From positions 1-17,359 of the forward strand of contig NZ_QFOA01000073.1 of the NCBI RefSeq assembly GCF_003248505.1: a stretch of DNA of 17,359 bases, given 5' to 3'. Below the pieces are notes generated by a model, which saw only the letters and a list, made by a program, of their open reading frames with translations, was not told the origin of the DNA and did not search any database. Below are positions 7,378 to 14,414 of this stretch, piece after piece (positions within the stretch are counted from its first letter, which is position 1; the number at the start of each line of letters is the position of its first letter). Both the position numbers and the translations under genes were made by a program. The DNA is from Sphingobium sp. Its GTDB lineage: Bacteria; Pseudomonadota; Alphaproteobacteria; Sphingomonadales; Sphingomonadaceae.

Positions 7378-8844
7378 TCAGTTTGCCGGCATGGCGATCC
7401 CGACGGTCTTGACCCGCAGGAATTCTGCCAGTCCTTCCTTGCCGCCCTCTCGGCCATAACCGCTGACGCCCAGTCCGCCAAAGGGACGCTGGGGCTGGAT
7501 ATTCTGCGATCCGTTGACGAGGACCACGCCGCTGCGCAATTCCTCCGACAGACGCAGCGCGCGACCCAGATCGCGCGTCTGGATATAGGCGGACAAGCCA
7601 TAATCGGTGTTGTTGGCGATGCGGATGGCTTCCGCCTCGTCCTTGAAGCGGGTGATGGCGAGCACTGGTCCGAACACCTCCTCCTGCGCAAGATGCGAGT
7701 CCGGATCGACATCGGTGAAGACGGTAGGCTCGATATAATAGCCCGATGCCAGCGCGCCGCCGATGCGATTGCCCCCGGCAACCAGCTTGCCCGCACCGTC
7801 GGCTTTCGCCCGATCGATCGTGGCGAGGATGCGATGCAGGGCGGCTTCGTTGACAACCGGACCGGATGTCGTTTCCGGGGCGAAGGGATCGCCGACTTTT
7901 ATTTGCGCGACGCGCGCCAGGGTGCGTTCGACCACCTCATCGTAAATATCTTGATGAACCAGCATTCGGGTCGGAAAAGCGCAGCCTTGGCCGCTCATCA
8001 TGCCGATTGACCCGTCCACGCCAAAGGCGCACGCCGGGTCGAGATCGGCGTCGGGAAAGATGAGATTGGCCGACTTGCCGCCCAATTCCAGCACGGCTGG
8101 CTTGATCTGCTCCGCGCAGGACGCAAGAATCTTGCGCGCTGTTACCGGTCCGCCGGTGAAGCTCACCTTTTCGACCAGTTTGTGGCGCACCAGCGCTTCG
8201 CCAGCGGCGACCGATCCGGGCACCATGTTGATGACGCCCGCGGGGATTCCGGCTTCGGCTGCAAGCTGCATGAAAAACTCGCCCGAATAGGGCGTCATTT
8301 CCGATGGCTTCACCACCACGGTGTTGCCAGCCGCGATTGCCGGAGCGACTTTCATGCCCAGCGAGATCAGCGGCCCGTTCCATGTGATGATGAGGCCGAT
8401 GACCCCATAGGGTTCCGCAAGCGTATACCCCAATTCGCCGCGCGCCATGACGGACCCGTTGACTTGGCCTTCTATCCGGTCCGCCCAGCCTGCATAATAG
8501 TCGATCCAGTCGGCCGCGATTGTGGCCCCGAACATCGCGAACATCGCAGGCGTGCCATTGTCGAGCGCGCCTAGCCGACCGAACTCCTGCGCGTTGGCGC
8601 GAACCAGATCGGCAAGGCGGCGTAGCATCCGCGCCCGCTCGCGCGGGTCGGACCGCCGCCATGTCGCAAAGGCGTTGGCCGCCGCTGCGACGGCCTCGTC
8701 CGTTTCTTCCGCACCTGCGAGCGGCACCGTGCCCGTGGTGGACGCATCGGCGGGATAGATATGGTGATGCGTTCCTCCCGATCCGGTGGTGCGCTTCTCA
8801 TCGCCGATATGCAGGTGAACGGTAGGAACCGAGCGATCGTTCAT
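7378..8844 (-). CDS. NAD(P)-dependent aldehyde dehydrogenase
   Basis: A classical ALDH-superfamily enzyme that oxidises an aldehyde to its acid with NAD(P). Numbering from the ATG at 8844, it has the oxyanion Asn in ITWNGPLIS (N156), the cofactor Lys in VVVKPSEMTPYS (K179), the general-base Glu in LELGGKSANL (E253), the catalytic Cys in SGQGCAFPTR (C288) and the EEVFGPV motif (second Glu near 389). All key residues are present, so the enzyme should be active. Length is 488 residues. The ATG at 8844 is preferred over one at 8871 because GAGAG lies 8 nt upstream of it. No signal peptide is seen, so it is cytosolic. It follows the PQQ dehydrogenase by 47 bp on the same strand and is probably co-transcribed. 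The substrate is unknown; vanillin- or betaine-type family names would be guesses. Confidence 0.92.
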   Translation of the reverse strand: MNDRSVPTVHLHIGDEKRTTGSGGTHHHIYPADASTTGTVPLAGAEETDEAVAAAANAFATWRRSDPRERARMLRRLADLVRANAQEFGRLGALDNGTPAMFAMFGATIAADWIDYYAGWADRIEGQVNGSVMARGELGYTLAEPYGVIGLIITWNGPLISLGMKVAPAIAAGNTVVVKPSEMTPYSGEFFMQLAAEAGIPAGVINMVPGSVAAGEALVRHKLVEKVSFTGGPVTARKILASCAEQIKPAVLELGGKSANLIFPDADLDPACAFGVDGSIGMMSGQGCAFPTRMLVHQDIYDEVVERTLARVAQIKVGDPFAPETTSGPVVNEAALHRILATIDRAKADGAGKLVAGGNRIGGALASGYYIEPTVFTDVDPDSHLAQEEVFGPVLAITRFKDEAEAIRIANNTDYGLSAYIQTRDLGRALRLSEELRSGVVLVNGSQNIQPQRPFGGLGVSGYGREGGKEGLAEFLRVKTVGIAMPAN

Positions 8845-8891
8845 CGAAATAACTCTCATTGCAGGACGCATGGCAGGCGTCGGTGGATGGA

Positions 8892-11333
8892 TCAGCGCTT
8901 CTCCTTGGGAAGCGCGTAGGCATAGATAGCGTCACCGGGCTTCGTGCCGAGGAAGGCGTGTCCGCCCGACGCGGTCACGACGAACTGGCGCCCGCTTGCC
9001 TGCGACATATAGGTGATAGGCGTCGCCTGACCCGCCTGGGGCAAACGACCGCGCCAGAGAACCTTACCCGTCGTCGTGTCGATGGCGCGCAGATATTTAT
9101 CCTGTGTCGCTGCGATGAAGATCAGGCCGCCGCGGGTGACGACCGATCCGCCCAGATTGGGCGTGCCGATCTTGAAGGGCAGCAAGGACGGGAGGCCGAG
9201 CGGGCCGCTGTCGCGCGCGGTGCCCAGCGGGTGCGACCACAACAGCTTGCCGCTGTTAAGGTCGACAGCGCTCAAGCGTCCCCATGGCGGTGCCTGGCAG
9301 GGCGCGAATATGGGAGACAGGAAGGGCAGGGATCGAACGGCGAAGGGCGTGCCCATCTGGGGCTGGATCATCTGTCCCTCGGGCTTCGGGGCGGCCCCCA
9401 TCCCCATAGGGCGCACGCCCAGCCTATCGGCTTCCTCGCGTTTCACCAATTGCACGTAATTGCCGACATAATTGGTGTTGACGATCATCAGCCGCCGATC
9501 GCGATCGATCGAAACCCCACCCCAGTTCATGCCGCCCAGGAAGCCGGGATAGGCGATGGTAGGAGAGAACCCCGGCGGAGTGAGCGTGCCGTCATAGCGC
9601 GCCTCGCGGAATTTGATGCGGCACCAGAGCTGGTCGAGGGGCGTGACGCCCCACATGTCCCGTTCCTTGACCGCAAGGCCCCGGAAGGACGGCATGGCGT
9701 CCGAAAAGGGCTGGGTAGGCGCGGCCCATTCGCCCGGCGCCATGCCCCCTTGCGGAACGGGATGTTCGCTCACAGGCTTGATCGGGCGGCCGGTTTCACG
9801 GTCCAACACGAACAGCTCGCCCCGCTTGGTGGGCTGGATCAGCGCGGGGCGCATGCCTTGCGCCGTCGGAAGGTCGATCAGCGTCGGCTGGGAAGCAACG
9901 TCATAGTCCCACAGATCGTGATGCGTCGTCTGGAAACGCCAGCGGGGGCGACCCGTTTCGGCATCGATGGCGACCACGGAACTCGACCACGCATCGTCGA
10001 ACGGTCGACGCTGAGCACCTGCATAATCGGGCGCGGCGCCACCCAGCGGAGCGAAGACGAGGCCGAGCCGTTCGTCGGCGCTCATCGGTGCCCAGCTATT
10101 GGGCGTCGAGGGCGTGTAGGTTTCGCCGGGCGGCGGCGCGCCGGTGCGGTCGGGGCGACCGACGTCGAACGCCCAACTGAGTTTGCCGGTGACGGCGTCG
10201 AACGCGCGGATCACGCCGGACGGTTCGCCCCAGTACATGCCATCGGCCACCCAGCCGCCCAGTACGACACGTCCCCTGGCGATGGTCGGCGCCGAAGTGA
10301 CATAATAATAGCCTGCCGGAGCCTTGGGCATGCCGACCTTCAGGTCGACGACGCCGTTGCGGCCGAACGAGCTGCACGGACGACCGGTGCGGGCATCGAC
10401 GGCAAGCAGGCGGGCGTCCACCGTATTGGTGTAGATGCGTTCCGCGCAGGCGCCCGCAGTGTCGGGAACTTTGTGGTAGGCAAGGCCGCGGCAATGGCCG
10501 TAGGTTGCCCCCTTTACATTGGTGTTGGCATGGAAGCGCCAGCGCTGCTTGCCCGTTTCCCCGTCCAGCGCGACAATGTCGTTATAGTCGTTGCACAGAT
10601 AGAGCGTGTCGCCGATCTTAAGCGGCGTAACTTCGAGCGAGGCCGGTGCTCCTGCTGGCGCGGGGCCGAAATGATAGGTCCAGGCAAGCTCAAGCTTGTC
10701 GACATTGGCGGGCGTGAGCTGGGTAAGCGAGCTGAACCGCGTGCCTGCCGCATCGCCGCCCCAAACCGCCCAGTCTTGGCCGGAGCTATCTGCGGATGCG
10801 GCGAGCGGCAATGGCGCAGGTGCCTGTGCGGCCATGCCCGCCTGAAACATGGGATCGGGCCGTTCCGCGACGAACATCATATTGGCGATGGTCCCTAGCC
10901 CGACGGCGAGCACCAAACCGGCCATCGCGATCCCGAAGCGCTTGCCAAGCGAGTGCTTGCTTCGCGGATGCAGACGCCGCGCCGTCCATGGCAGGATGAA
11001 CCAAAGGCCGATGACGAACGGACCGGCCAGCCGTGCGAGCAGCGACCAGCCGGCGAAACCCGACTCGCCGACGGCCCATGCAACCGTGCCAAGCAGCAGG
11101 ACGCCGAACAGCAGAGCGCCGCTCCGCCGACCCAACGCCACCAGAATGCCGCTGACCAGGGTCATCAATCCTGCGATCACATAGTAGGGCGATCCTCCCA
11201 AGGTCACGAGCTGGGTCCCGCCTACGGCCAGGATGACCCCGACAAGGACAAGGAAGCCGGCAAAGAAATACGGGCGGCGGAATATAGGGCGCCGGGATGT
11301 CATCCGGGTCGCATCATTGTCCGATCCCAACAT
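8892..11333 (-). CDS. Membrane-bound PQQ-dependent dehydrogenase (glucose/quinate family)
   Basis: A quinoprotein of the membrane glucose/quinate dehydrogenase family, about 813 residues. The N-terminus has about five membrane helices (roughly residues 20-150) that anchor it and pass electrons to ubiquinone; the rest is a periplasmic eight-bladed propeller holding PQQ. Family landmarks are GDAAGTRFSSLTQL, the GHCRGLAYH segment, TTHHDLWDYDVASQP with the catalytic-base Asp, QPTKRGELFVLDR with the conserved PQQ-site Lys, CQAPPWG and a C-terminal SGGHAFLGTKPGDA. The site matching the glucose-specificity region of E. coli Gcd (LCTAHQRLFALD, quoted from memory) reads LCNDYNDIVALD, so His becomes Tyr and the substrate is probably not glucose. 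The ATG at 11333 is preferred because AGGAGA lies 10 nt upstream; 11354 has no such site. It heads the operon with the downstream ALDH, and a LysR gene is divergent. No PQQ biosynthesis genes are in this window. Confidence 0.9.
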   Translation of the reverse strand: MLGSDNDATRMTSRRPIFRRPYFFAGFLVLVGVILAVGGTQLVTLGGSPYYVIAGLMTLVSGILVALGRRSGALLFGVLLLGTVAWAVGESGFAGWSLLARLAGPFVIGLWFILPWTARRLHPRSKHSLGKRFGIAMAGLVLAVGLGTIANMMFVAERPDPMFQAGMAAQAPAPLPLAASADSSGQDWAVWGGDAAGTRFSSLTQLTPANVDKLELAWTYHFGPAPAGAPASLEVTPLKIGDTLYLCNDYNDIVALDGETGKQRWRFHANTNVKGATYGHCRGLAYHKVPDTAGACAERIYTNTVDARLLAVDARTGRPCSSFGRNGVVDLKVGMPKAPAGYYYVTSAPTIARGRVVLGGWVADGMYWGEPSGVIRAFDAVTGKLSWAFDVGRPDRTGAPPPGETYTPSTPNSWAPMSADERLGLVFAPLGGAAPDYAGAQRRPFDDAWSSSVVAIDAETGRPRWRFQTTHHDLWDYDVASQPTLIDLPTAQGMRPALIQPTKRGELFVLDRETGRPIKPVSEHPVPQGGMAPGEWAAPTQPFSDAMPSFRGLAVKERDMWGVTPLDQLWCRIKFREARYDGTLTPPGFSPTIAYPGFLGGMNWGGVSIDRDRRLMIVNTNYVGNYVQLVKREEADRLGVRPMGMGAAPKPEGQMIQPQMGTPFAVRSLPFLSPIFAPCQAPPWGRLSAVDLNSGKLLWSHPLGTARDSGPLGLPSLLPFKIGTPNLGGSVVTRGGLIFIAATQDKYLRAIDTTTGKVLWRGRLPQAGQATPITYMSQASGRQFVVTASGGHAFLGTKPGDAIYAYALPKEKR

Positions 11334-11379
11334 TCCCTTTGTGTCTCCTACCATATTCTGCGTCGGCAGTGTCTAGCGA

Positions 11380-11396
11380 ACAGGGCTTGATCCTGT
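11380..11396. promoter_or_regulatory. Inverted repeat between the PQQ dehydrogenase and LysR genes
   Basis: ACAGG-GCTTGAT-CCTGT is a perfect 5-bp-arm repeat, 17 bp long, between the divergent genes. Short arms make chance occurrence possible, but the location is where a LysR protein would bind to control both transcripts. Confidence 0.3.
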
Positions 11397-11402
11397 ATAT
11401 GG

Positions 11403-11412
11403 TCAAATTTGA
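11403..11412. promoter_or_regulatory. TCAAATTTGA palindrome, candidate LysR operator
   Basis: A perfect 10-bp palindrome 33 bp upstream of the LysR start. It lies inside T-N11-A matches (TGGTCAAATTTGA and TCAAATTTGATCA), the LysR-type signature. It is noticeably AT-rich in a GC-rich genome, as expected for a promoter/operator region. It lies 7 bp after the repeat at 11380-11396. Confidence 0.45.
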
Positions 11413-11445
11413 TCACATCACGTTCAAAAATGTCGGGAGTGGCTC

Positions 11446-12318
11446 TTGGAACGGCAGTGGGACGATCTGCGTATTTTTCTGGAAGTTACGCGCGCTAAAT
11501 ATATTCCTGCCGCCGCCCGTGCACTCGCCCTCAGTGACGCCACGGTTCGGCGGCGGCTTGCCGCGCTGGAATCCCAACTTGGGGTATCGTTGTTCGATAG
11601 GGTCGAAGGGATGCTCAAGCCGACCCGGGCGGGCATGCAGCTTCTTCCCGTGGTCGAGGATATGGAGCGCAAATCGCAGGAGGCCATCGAAAGACTGCAG
11701 AACGCCGATCACCGCATCGAGGGGTTGGTGCGGCTCGGCGCTCCGGATGGCATATCCACCCTGCTTCTGGCACCCAGGCTGGCTCGCTTCCAATCTACGC
11801 ACCCGGACCTCGATGTCGAAATGGTCAACCTGACTCATTCTGTCGACCTTCGCAGGAGGGAAGCCGATATTGCGGTCGTATGGGACAGGCCGCATCGCGG
11901 CGAACACCGTATTTCCGCACTTCGACCGGTGACGATGAGGCTCTATGCGTCCCAGAGCTATCTTGAAGAGCATGCGCCGATCGGGCGCATCGAGGATCTG
12001 AAATTGCACAGGTTCGTCGGCTATCCTCTGTCCTCGCCGATCGCGCAAAGCCTTGCCAAGATGCTTTCCGAATTTGAGCAGAATGTCAGGCTTGTGTTCA
12101 CCAGTCCGAACATTCTCGCCCAAGCGGCGGTCGCAACCGAGGGCGGCGGCATCATCATGCTGCCGCGTTATGTCGCAGACCAACGACCCGCTCTGCGAGA
12201 AATACTACCCGAAACCTTCTCGGTGTCCCTGCAATTATGGCTTCTGATCCATAAGGAGGTTGCGCGACTTGCCCGAATCCAGTCGGTCGCCGCGATGGTC
12301 AGGTCATGCTTCCCATAA
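11446..12318 (+). CDS. LysR family transcriptional regulator (divergent from PQQ dehydrogenase)
   Basis: A full-length LysR-type regulator of 290 residues. The helix-turn-helix spans about residues 5-62 (DDLRIFLEVTRAKYIPAAAR, then SDATVRRRLAALESQLG and LFDRVEG). The effector domain starts near residue 92 (EGLVRLGAPDGISTLLLAPR) and contains VATEGGGIIMLPRYVAD. The start is a TTG: the frame has no ATG before it back to an in-frame stop at 11410, and GGGAG lies about 6 nt upstream, so TTG is well supported. The rare start codon suggests deliberately low expression. It is divergent from the PQQ dehydrogenase-ALDH operon (112 bp between starts), which is its probable target. Sequence style (the VTRAKYIPAAAR helix) resembles the single-target LysR group often found beside oxidoreductases. 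The inducer is unknown. Confidence 0.9.
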   Translation: MERQWDDLRIFLEVTRAKYIPAAARALALSDATVRRRLAALESQLGVSLFDRVEGMLKPTRAGMQLLPVVEDMERKSQEAIERLQNADHRIEGLVRLGAPDGISTLLLAPRLARFQSTHPDLDVEMVNLTHSVDLRRREADIAVVWDRPHRGEHRISALRPVTMRLYASQSYLEEHAPIGRIEDLKLHRFVGYPLSSPIAQSLAKMLSEFEQNVRLVFTSPNILAQAAVATEGGGIIMLPRYVADQRPALREILPETFSVSLQLWLLIHKEVARLARIQSVAAMVRSCFP

Positions 12319-12333
12319 TCGCAGCGCAACGGA

Positions 12334-12569
12334 CTACGCAGCGGGCATCAAATGCGGCATGATCAGCTTCGTCACCCCGCTCGGGGTGCCGTTCGGCTCA
12401 TAAGGACGATGCCGGTGCCATAATTGTCGGTAACGCTCGCCCGGCGTTCGTTGACGGGGATCATGGTCTGGTCGGGCGATATCGCATAAATCGGGTCAAT
12501 TTAGAGCAGTTCGATAAGATCGCGGGCCTCGATATGGCGGTGTTTCGATGGAAAATCTTTCGCATTCAG
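12334..12569 (-). pseudogene. Decayed C-terminal gene fragment, family not recognised
   Basis: The minus strand reads LNAKDFPSKHRHIEARDLIELL, then a TAA, then continues in the same frame as IDPIYAISPDQTMIPVNERR, ASVTDNYGTGIV. A +1-type slip then leads into PYEPNGTPSGVTKLIMPHLMPAA and a TAG at 12334-12336. The residue choice looks like real protein, but one in-frame stop and one frameshift (near 12405-12410) break it, and a TGA precedes the first residue. I cannot name the family. A perfect CACCCCG/CGGGGTG inverted repeat at 12373-12388 lies inside it. Interpretation: the 3' end of a gene removed by deletion and then decaying. A sequencing error could explain one lesion but not all three. Confidence 0.4.
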
Positions 12570-12838
12570 TCATTCTGCGCAATCCTGTGTCGCAGGTGGG
12601 TCGGGACTGGTGTCGTACCTGACTATGCATTGCTCGAAACAGGGGAAATGAGCATTACGAGGCCTTGGGCACGGTGAGACTGGCGAGGCGGCCTATCTTG
12701 GAATAGTTGGCCTGTTGTACATGGCCTGCCCGACGGGTCGCCGACTGTCCCGGAAGGAAAGGGGTATAGTGCCCCAATGACAAGCAGGTGGCGGCCCTAT
12801 ATCAAGTGCTTCCCGGCAGTGCGGTCCGCGCCGCCTGA
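12548..12838 (+). pseudogene. Decayed gene fragment, possibly carboxymuconolactone decarboxylase-like
   Basis: Pieces in three plus-strand frames line up in order: ILRNPVSQVGRDW (12548 on), PDYALLETGEMS (12618 on), HYEALG (12653 on), ETGEAAYLGIVGLLYMACP (12676 on) and NDKQVAALYQVLPGSAVRAA ending at TGA 12836-12838. The order and spacing recall the C-terminal half of the carboxymuconolactone decarboxylase/AhpD-like family, where a LLETG segment precedes an H-x-x-x-x-x-LGE helix and an LVGLVGYY helix. At least three frameshifts break it. It ends exactly where the convergent aldo/keto reductase gene ends. The family call is tentative and the decay is well supported. No intact gene is present between 12319 and 12838. 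Confidence 0.35.
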
Positions 12839-13906
12839 TCAGTGGCGCGGATGGATTGTAGTGCCGCCCGTCAACCCGTGCCGTATGAAGGGCGTGGCTA
12901 GAAAATCGTGAGGAAAACCGAGCGAAATCGCACTTGCGGCGTTGAGCCGTTCCAGCTGCGTACCGTCGAGCGACACGCCGAGCGCGGCGACATTATCCTC
13001 ATACTGCCGCATTGTTCGAGCGCCGACGAGAGGCGATATGACCGCCGAATTGGCGAGGGTCCAGGCGATGGCTACCTGCGCCGAGGTGACGCCCAATTCA
13101 TCGGCAGTCGCCTTCACGGCGTCGGCGATCGCCACGACCCGCGCATCGATGCGGTCAGCGGCCTCCAGCATCGCCTTGCGACCGCCCGCCTCGCCGGCAT
13201 GGGCGCTGCCGCCGGTCGCATATTTGCCTGACAGCATGCCGCTCGCCAGCGGCGACCATGGCATGACGCCTATTCCCAGCGCCCTGGCGGCCGGAATGAG
13301 GTCGCGTTCAGCCGTGCGCTCGATCAGATTATATTCCGCTTGCAGCGCCACAAACTGGCTCCATCCACGCAGTTCGGCCATCGTTTGCAGCCGCGCCATT
13401 TGCCAGGCGGGCGTATCTGACAGGCCCAGATAGAGAATTTTTCCCTGCGAAACGAGGTCGTCGAACGCGCGCAATATCTCATCGGCGGGTGTCGTATCGT
13501 CCCAGACATGGAGAAAAAACAGGTCGATCCGATCCGTGCGCAGACGTCTGAGGCTGGTTTCGACGGTTTGCACCATGTTACGGCGGCTATTGCCGGCTGC
13601 ATTGGGGTCGCCGACCGACCGGGTCAGCGAATATTTGGTGGAGAGCACAAGCCGTTCGCGCTTGGTCTCCGCAAATTTGCCGGTCAGCGTTTCCGATACC
13701 CCGTCGGCATAATAGCCTGCCGTATCGATAAAATTGCCGCCGCACTCGACATAGGCGTCGAAAATGCGGCGCGATTCGCTTTCGTTGCCTCCCCACTCTT
13801 CGCCGAAAGTCATTGTACCCAATGCGAGGGGAGAAACGCGAAGTCCCGAGCGTCCGAGCAGGCGATAGGTGTCGAGTGCGAGCGGCTGGCTGAATGTCGG
13901 TGTCAT
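12839..13906 (-). CDS. Aldo/keto reductase
   Basis: An NADPH-type aldo/keto reductase with a TIM-barrel fold and 355 residues from the ATG at 13906. A TTG at 13939 would add 11 residues but adds nothing family-like. The family opening LLGRSGLRVSPLALGTMTFG is present. The catalytic tetrad, numbered from ATG 13906, is D61 and Y66 (in FIDTAGYYADG), K91 (LSTKYSL) and H133 (FFLHVWDD), so activity is expected. Cofactor segments include MPWSPLASGMLSGKY and the C-terminal PLVGART-x-x-QYEDN. It resembles the YajO/auxin-induced-protein-like branch. It stands alone: its stop shares a TGATCA with the stop of a decayed plus-strand gene. The substrate is unknown; quinone, aldehyde or sugar carbonyls are typical. 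Confidence 0.9.
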   Translation of the reverse strand: MTPTFSQPLALDTYRLLGRSGLRVSPLALGTMTFGEEWGGNESESRRIFDAYVECGGNFIDTAGYYADGVSETLTGKFAETKRERLVLSTKYSLTRSVGDPNAAGNSRRNMVQTVETSLRRLRTDRIDLFFLHVWDDTTPADEILRAFDDLVSQGKILYLGLSDTPAWQMARLQTMAELRGWSQFVALQAEYNLIERTAERDLIPAARALGIGVMPWSPLASGMLSGKYATGGSAHAGEAGGRKAMLEAADRIDARVVAIADAVKATADELGVTSAQVAIAWTLANSAVISPLVGARTMRQYEDNVAALGVSLDGTQLERLNAASAISLGFPHDFLATPFIRHGLTGGTTIHPRH

Positions 13907-14414
13907 AGCTACATGAATCTTTCGCTGCTTCCGGGACAACCCAGTGCATCATCCTATGCACGGGCTATCCCCCATCGTGCGACAGGCTGTCGAACTTTCC
14001 GTCGTTGATATTGCATGGGATGCGATGCGCTGTGCGCCTCCCACCTCAACGACGATGCCGCCCCTGATATTAAAATCGCCATCCTTGGGATTCCGAGCGC
14101 TCCCCCAGACACGGCTATTCGCTAGCGTCGTTCGGAGAAGTGTTCACGTGCAGCTTCCGATTGAAGTTCGGCAAGATTGTCCGGGGCATGGCGGAAAGGA
14201 TCGGACGATCGTGCAAGTCCGGTCGGTTCGGCAATGGCCTTTGTGAAAACTTTTTCCAGTGCAGGGGGAAGTATAGGCGGCCGGCCACGTGCCGCCGCTC
14301 CATTCGCTTCCACGATCACGACATAATGTTTTCATGGCGATCTTTTTGATGCGGCGAGTGCGGTGCCGTTCGGCTTAGGTTGGCCCTTGCGGCGAGTGCG
14401 GCTATGCCGAGGGG
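13907..14414. other. Gene-poor stretch between aldo/keto reductase and TetR genes
   Basis: About 500 bp without a confident gene. Two short coding-like traces converge in the middle. On the plus strand, 14015-14125 has 36 codons ending DIKIAILGIPSAPPDTAIR. On the minus strand, 14122-14319 starts with GTG, contains ANGAAARGRPPILPPALEK and ends near 14122. Their stops overlap in a CTAG. Neither has a recognised family or a ribosome binding site; they may be decayed gene ends. The promoter of the aldo/keto reductase (left side) and of the TetR gene (right side) should lie here. Confidence 0.45.
14350..14401. repeat. Pair of 14-bp direct repeats in front of the TetR gene
   Basis: TGCGGCGAGTGCGG occurs at 14350-14363 and again at 14388-14401, 38 bp apart start to start. 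Between them is GCCG-TT-CGGC (14365-14374). The second copy ends 13 bp before the TetR start codon. They could be a regulator's binding sites, a slipped duplication, or chance in GC-rich DNA. Confidence 0.5.

Noticed and set aside
8859..10898. 679-codon plus-strand open frame opposite the PQQ dehydrogenase
   Set aside because: It is the antisense shadow of a clearly recognisable quinoprotein gene; long antisense frames are common at this GC content and its residues show no family.
12373..12388. CACCCCG-CT-CGGGGTG inverted repeat as a terminator for the LysR gene at 11446
   Set aside because: No T tract, 55 bp past the stop, and it lies within a decayed coding piece whose codons explain it. 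It remains possible but is not supported enough to list.
12385..14375. Shared 14-mer GGTGCCGTTCGGCT at 12385-12398 and 14362-14375
   Set aside because: Only 14 bp, no similarity beyond it, and both are GC-rich; treated as coincidence rather than a dispersed repeat.
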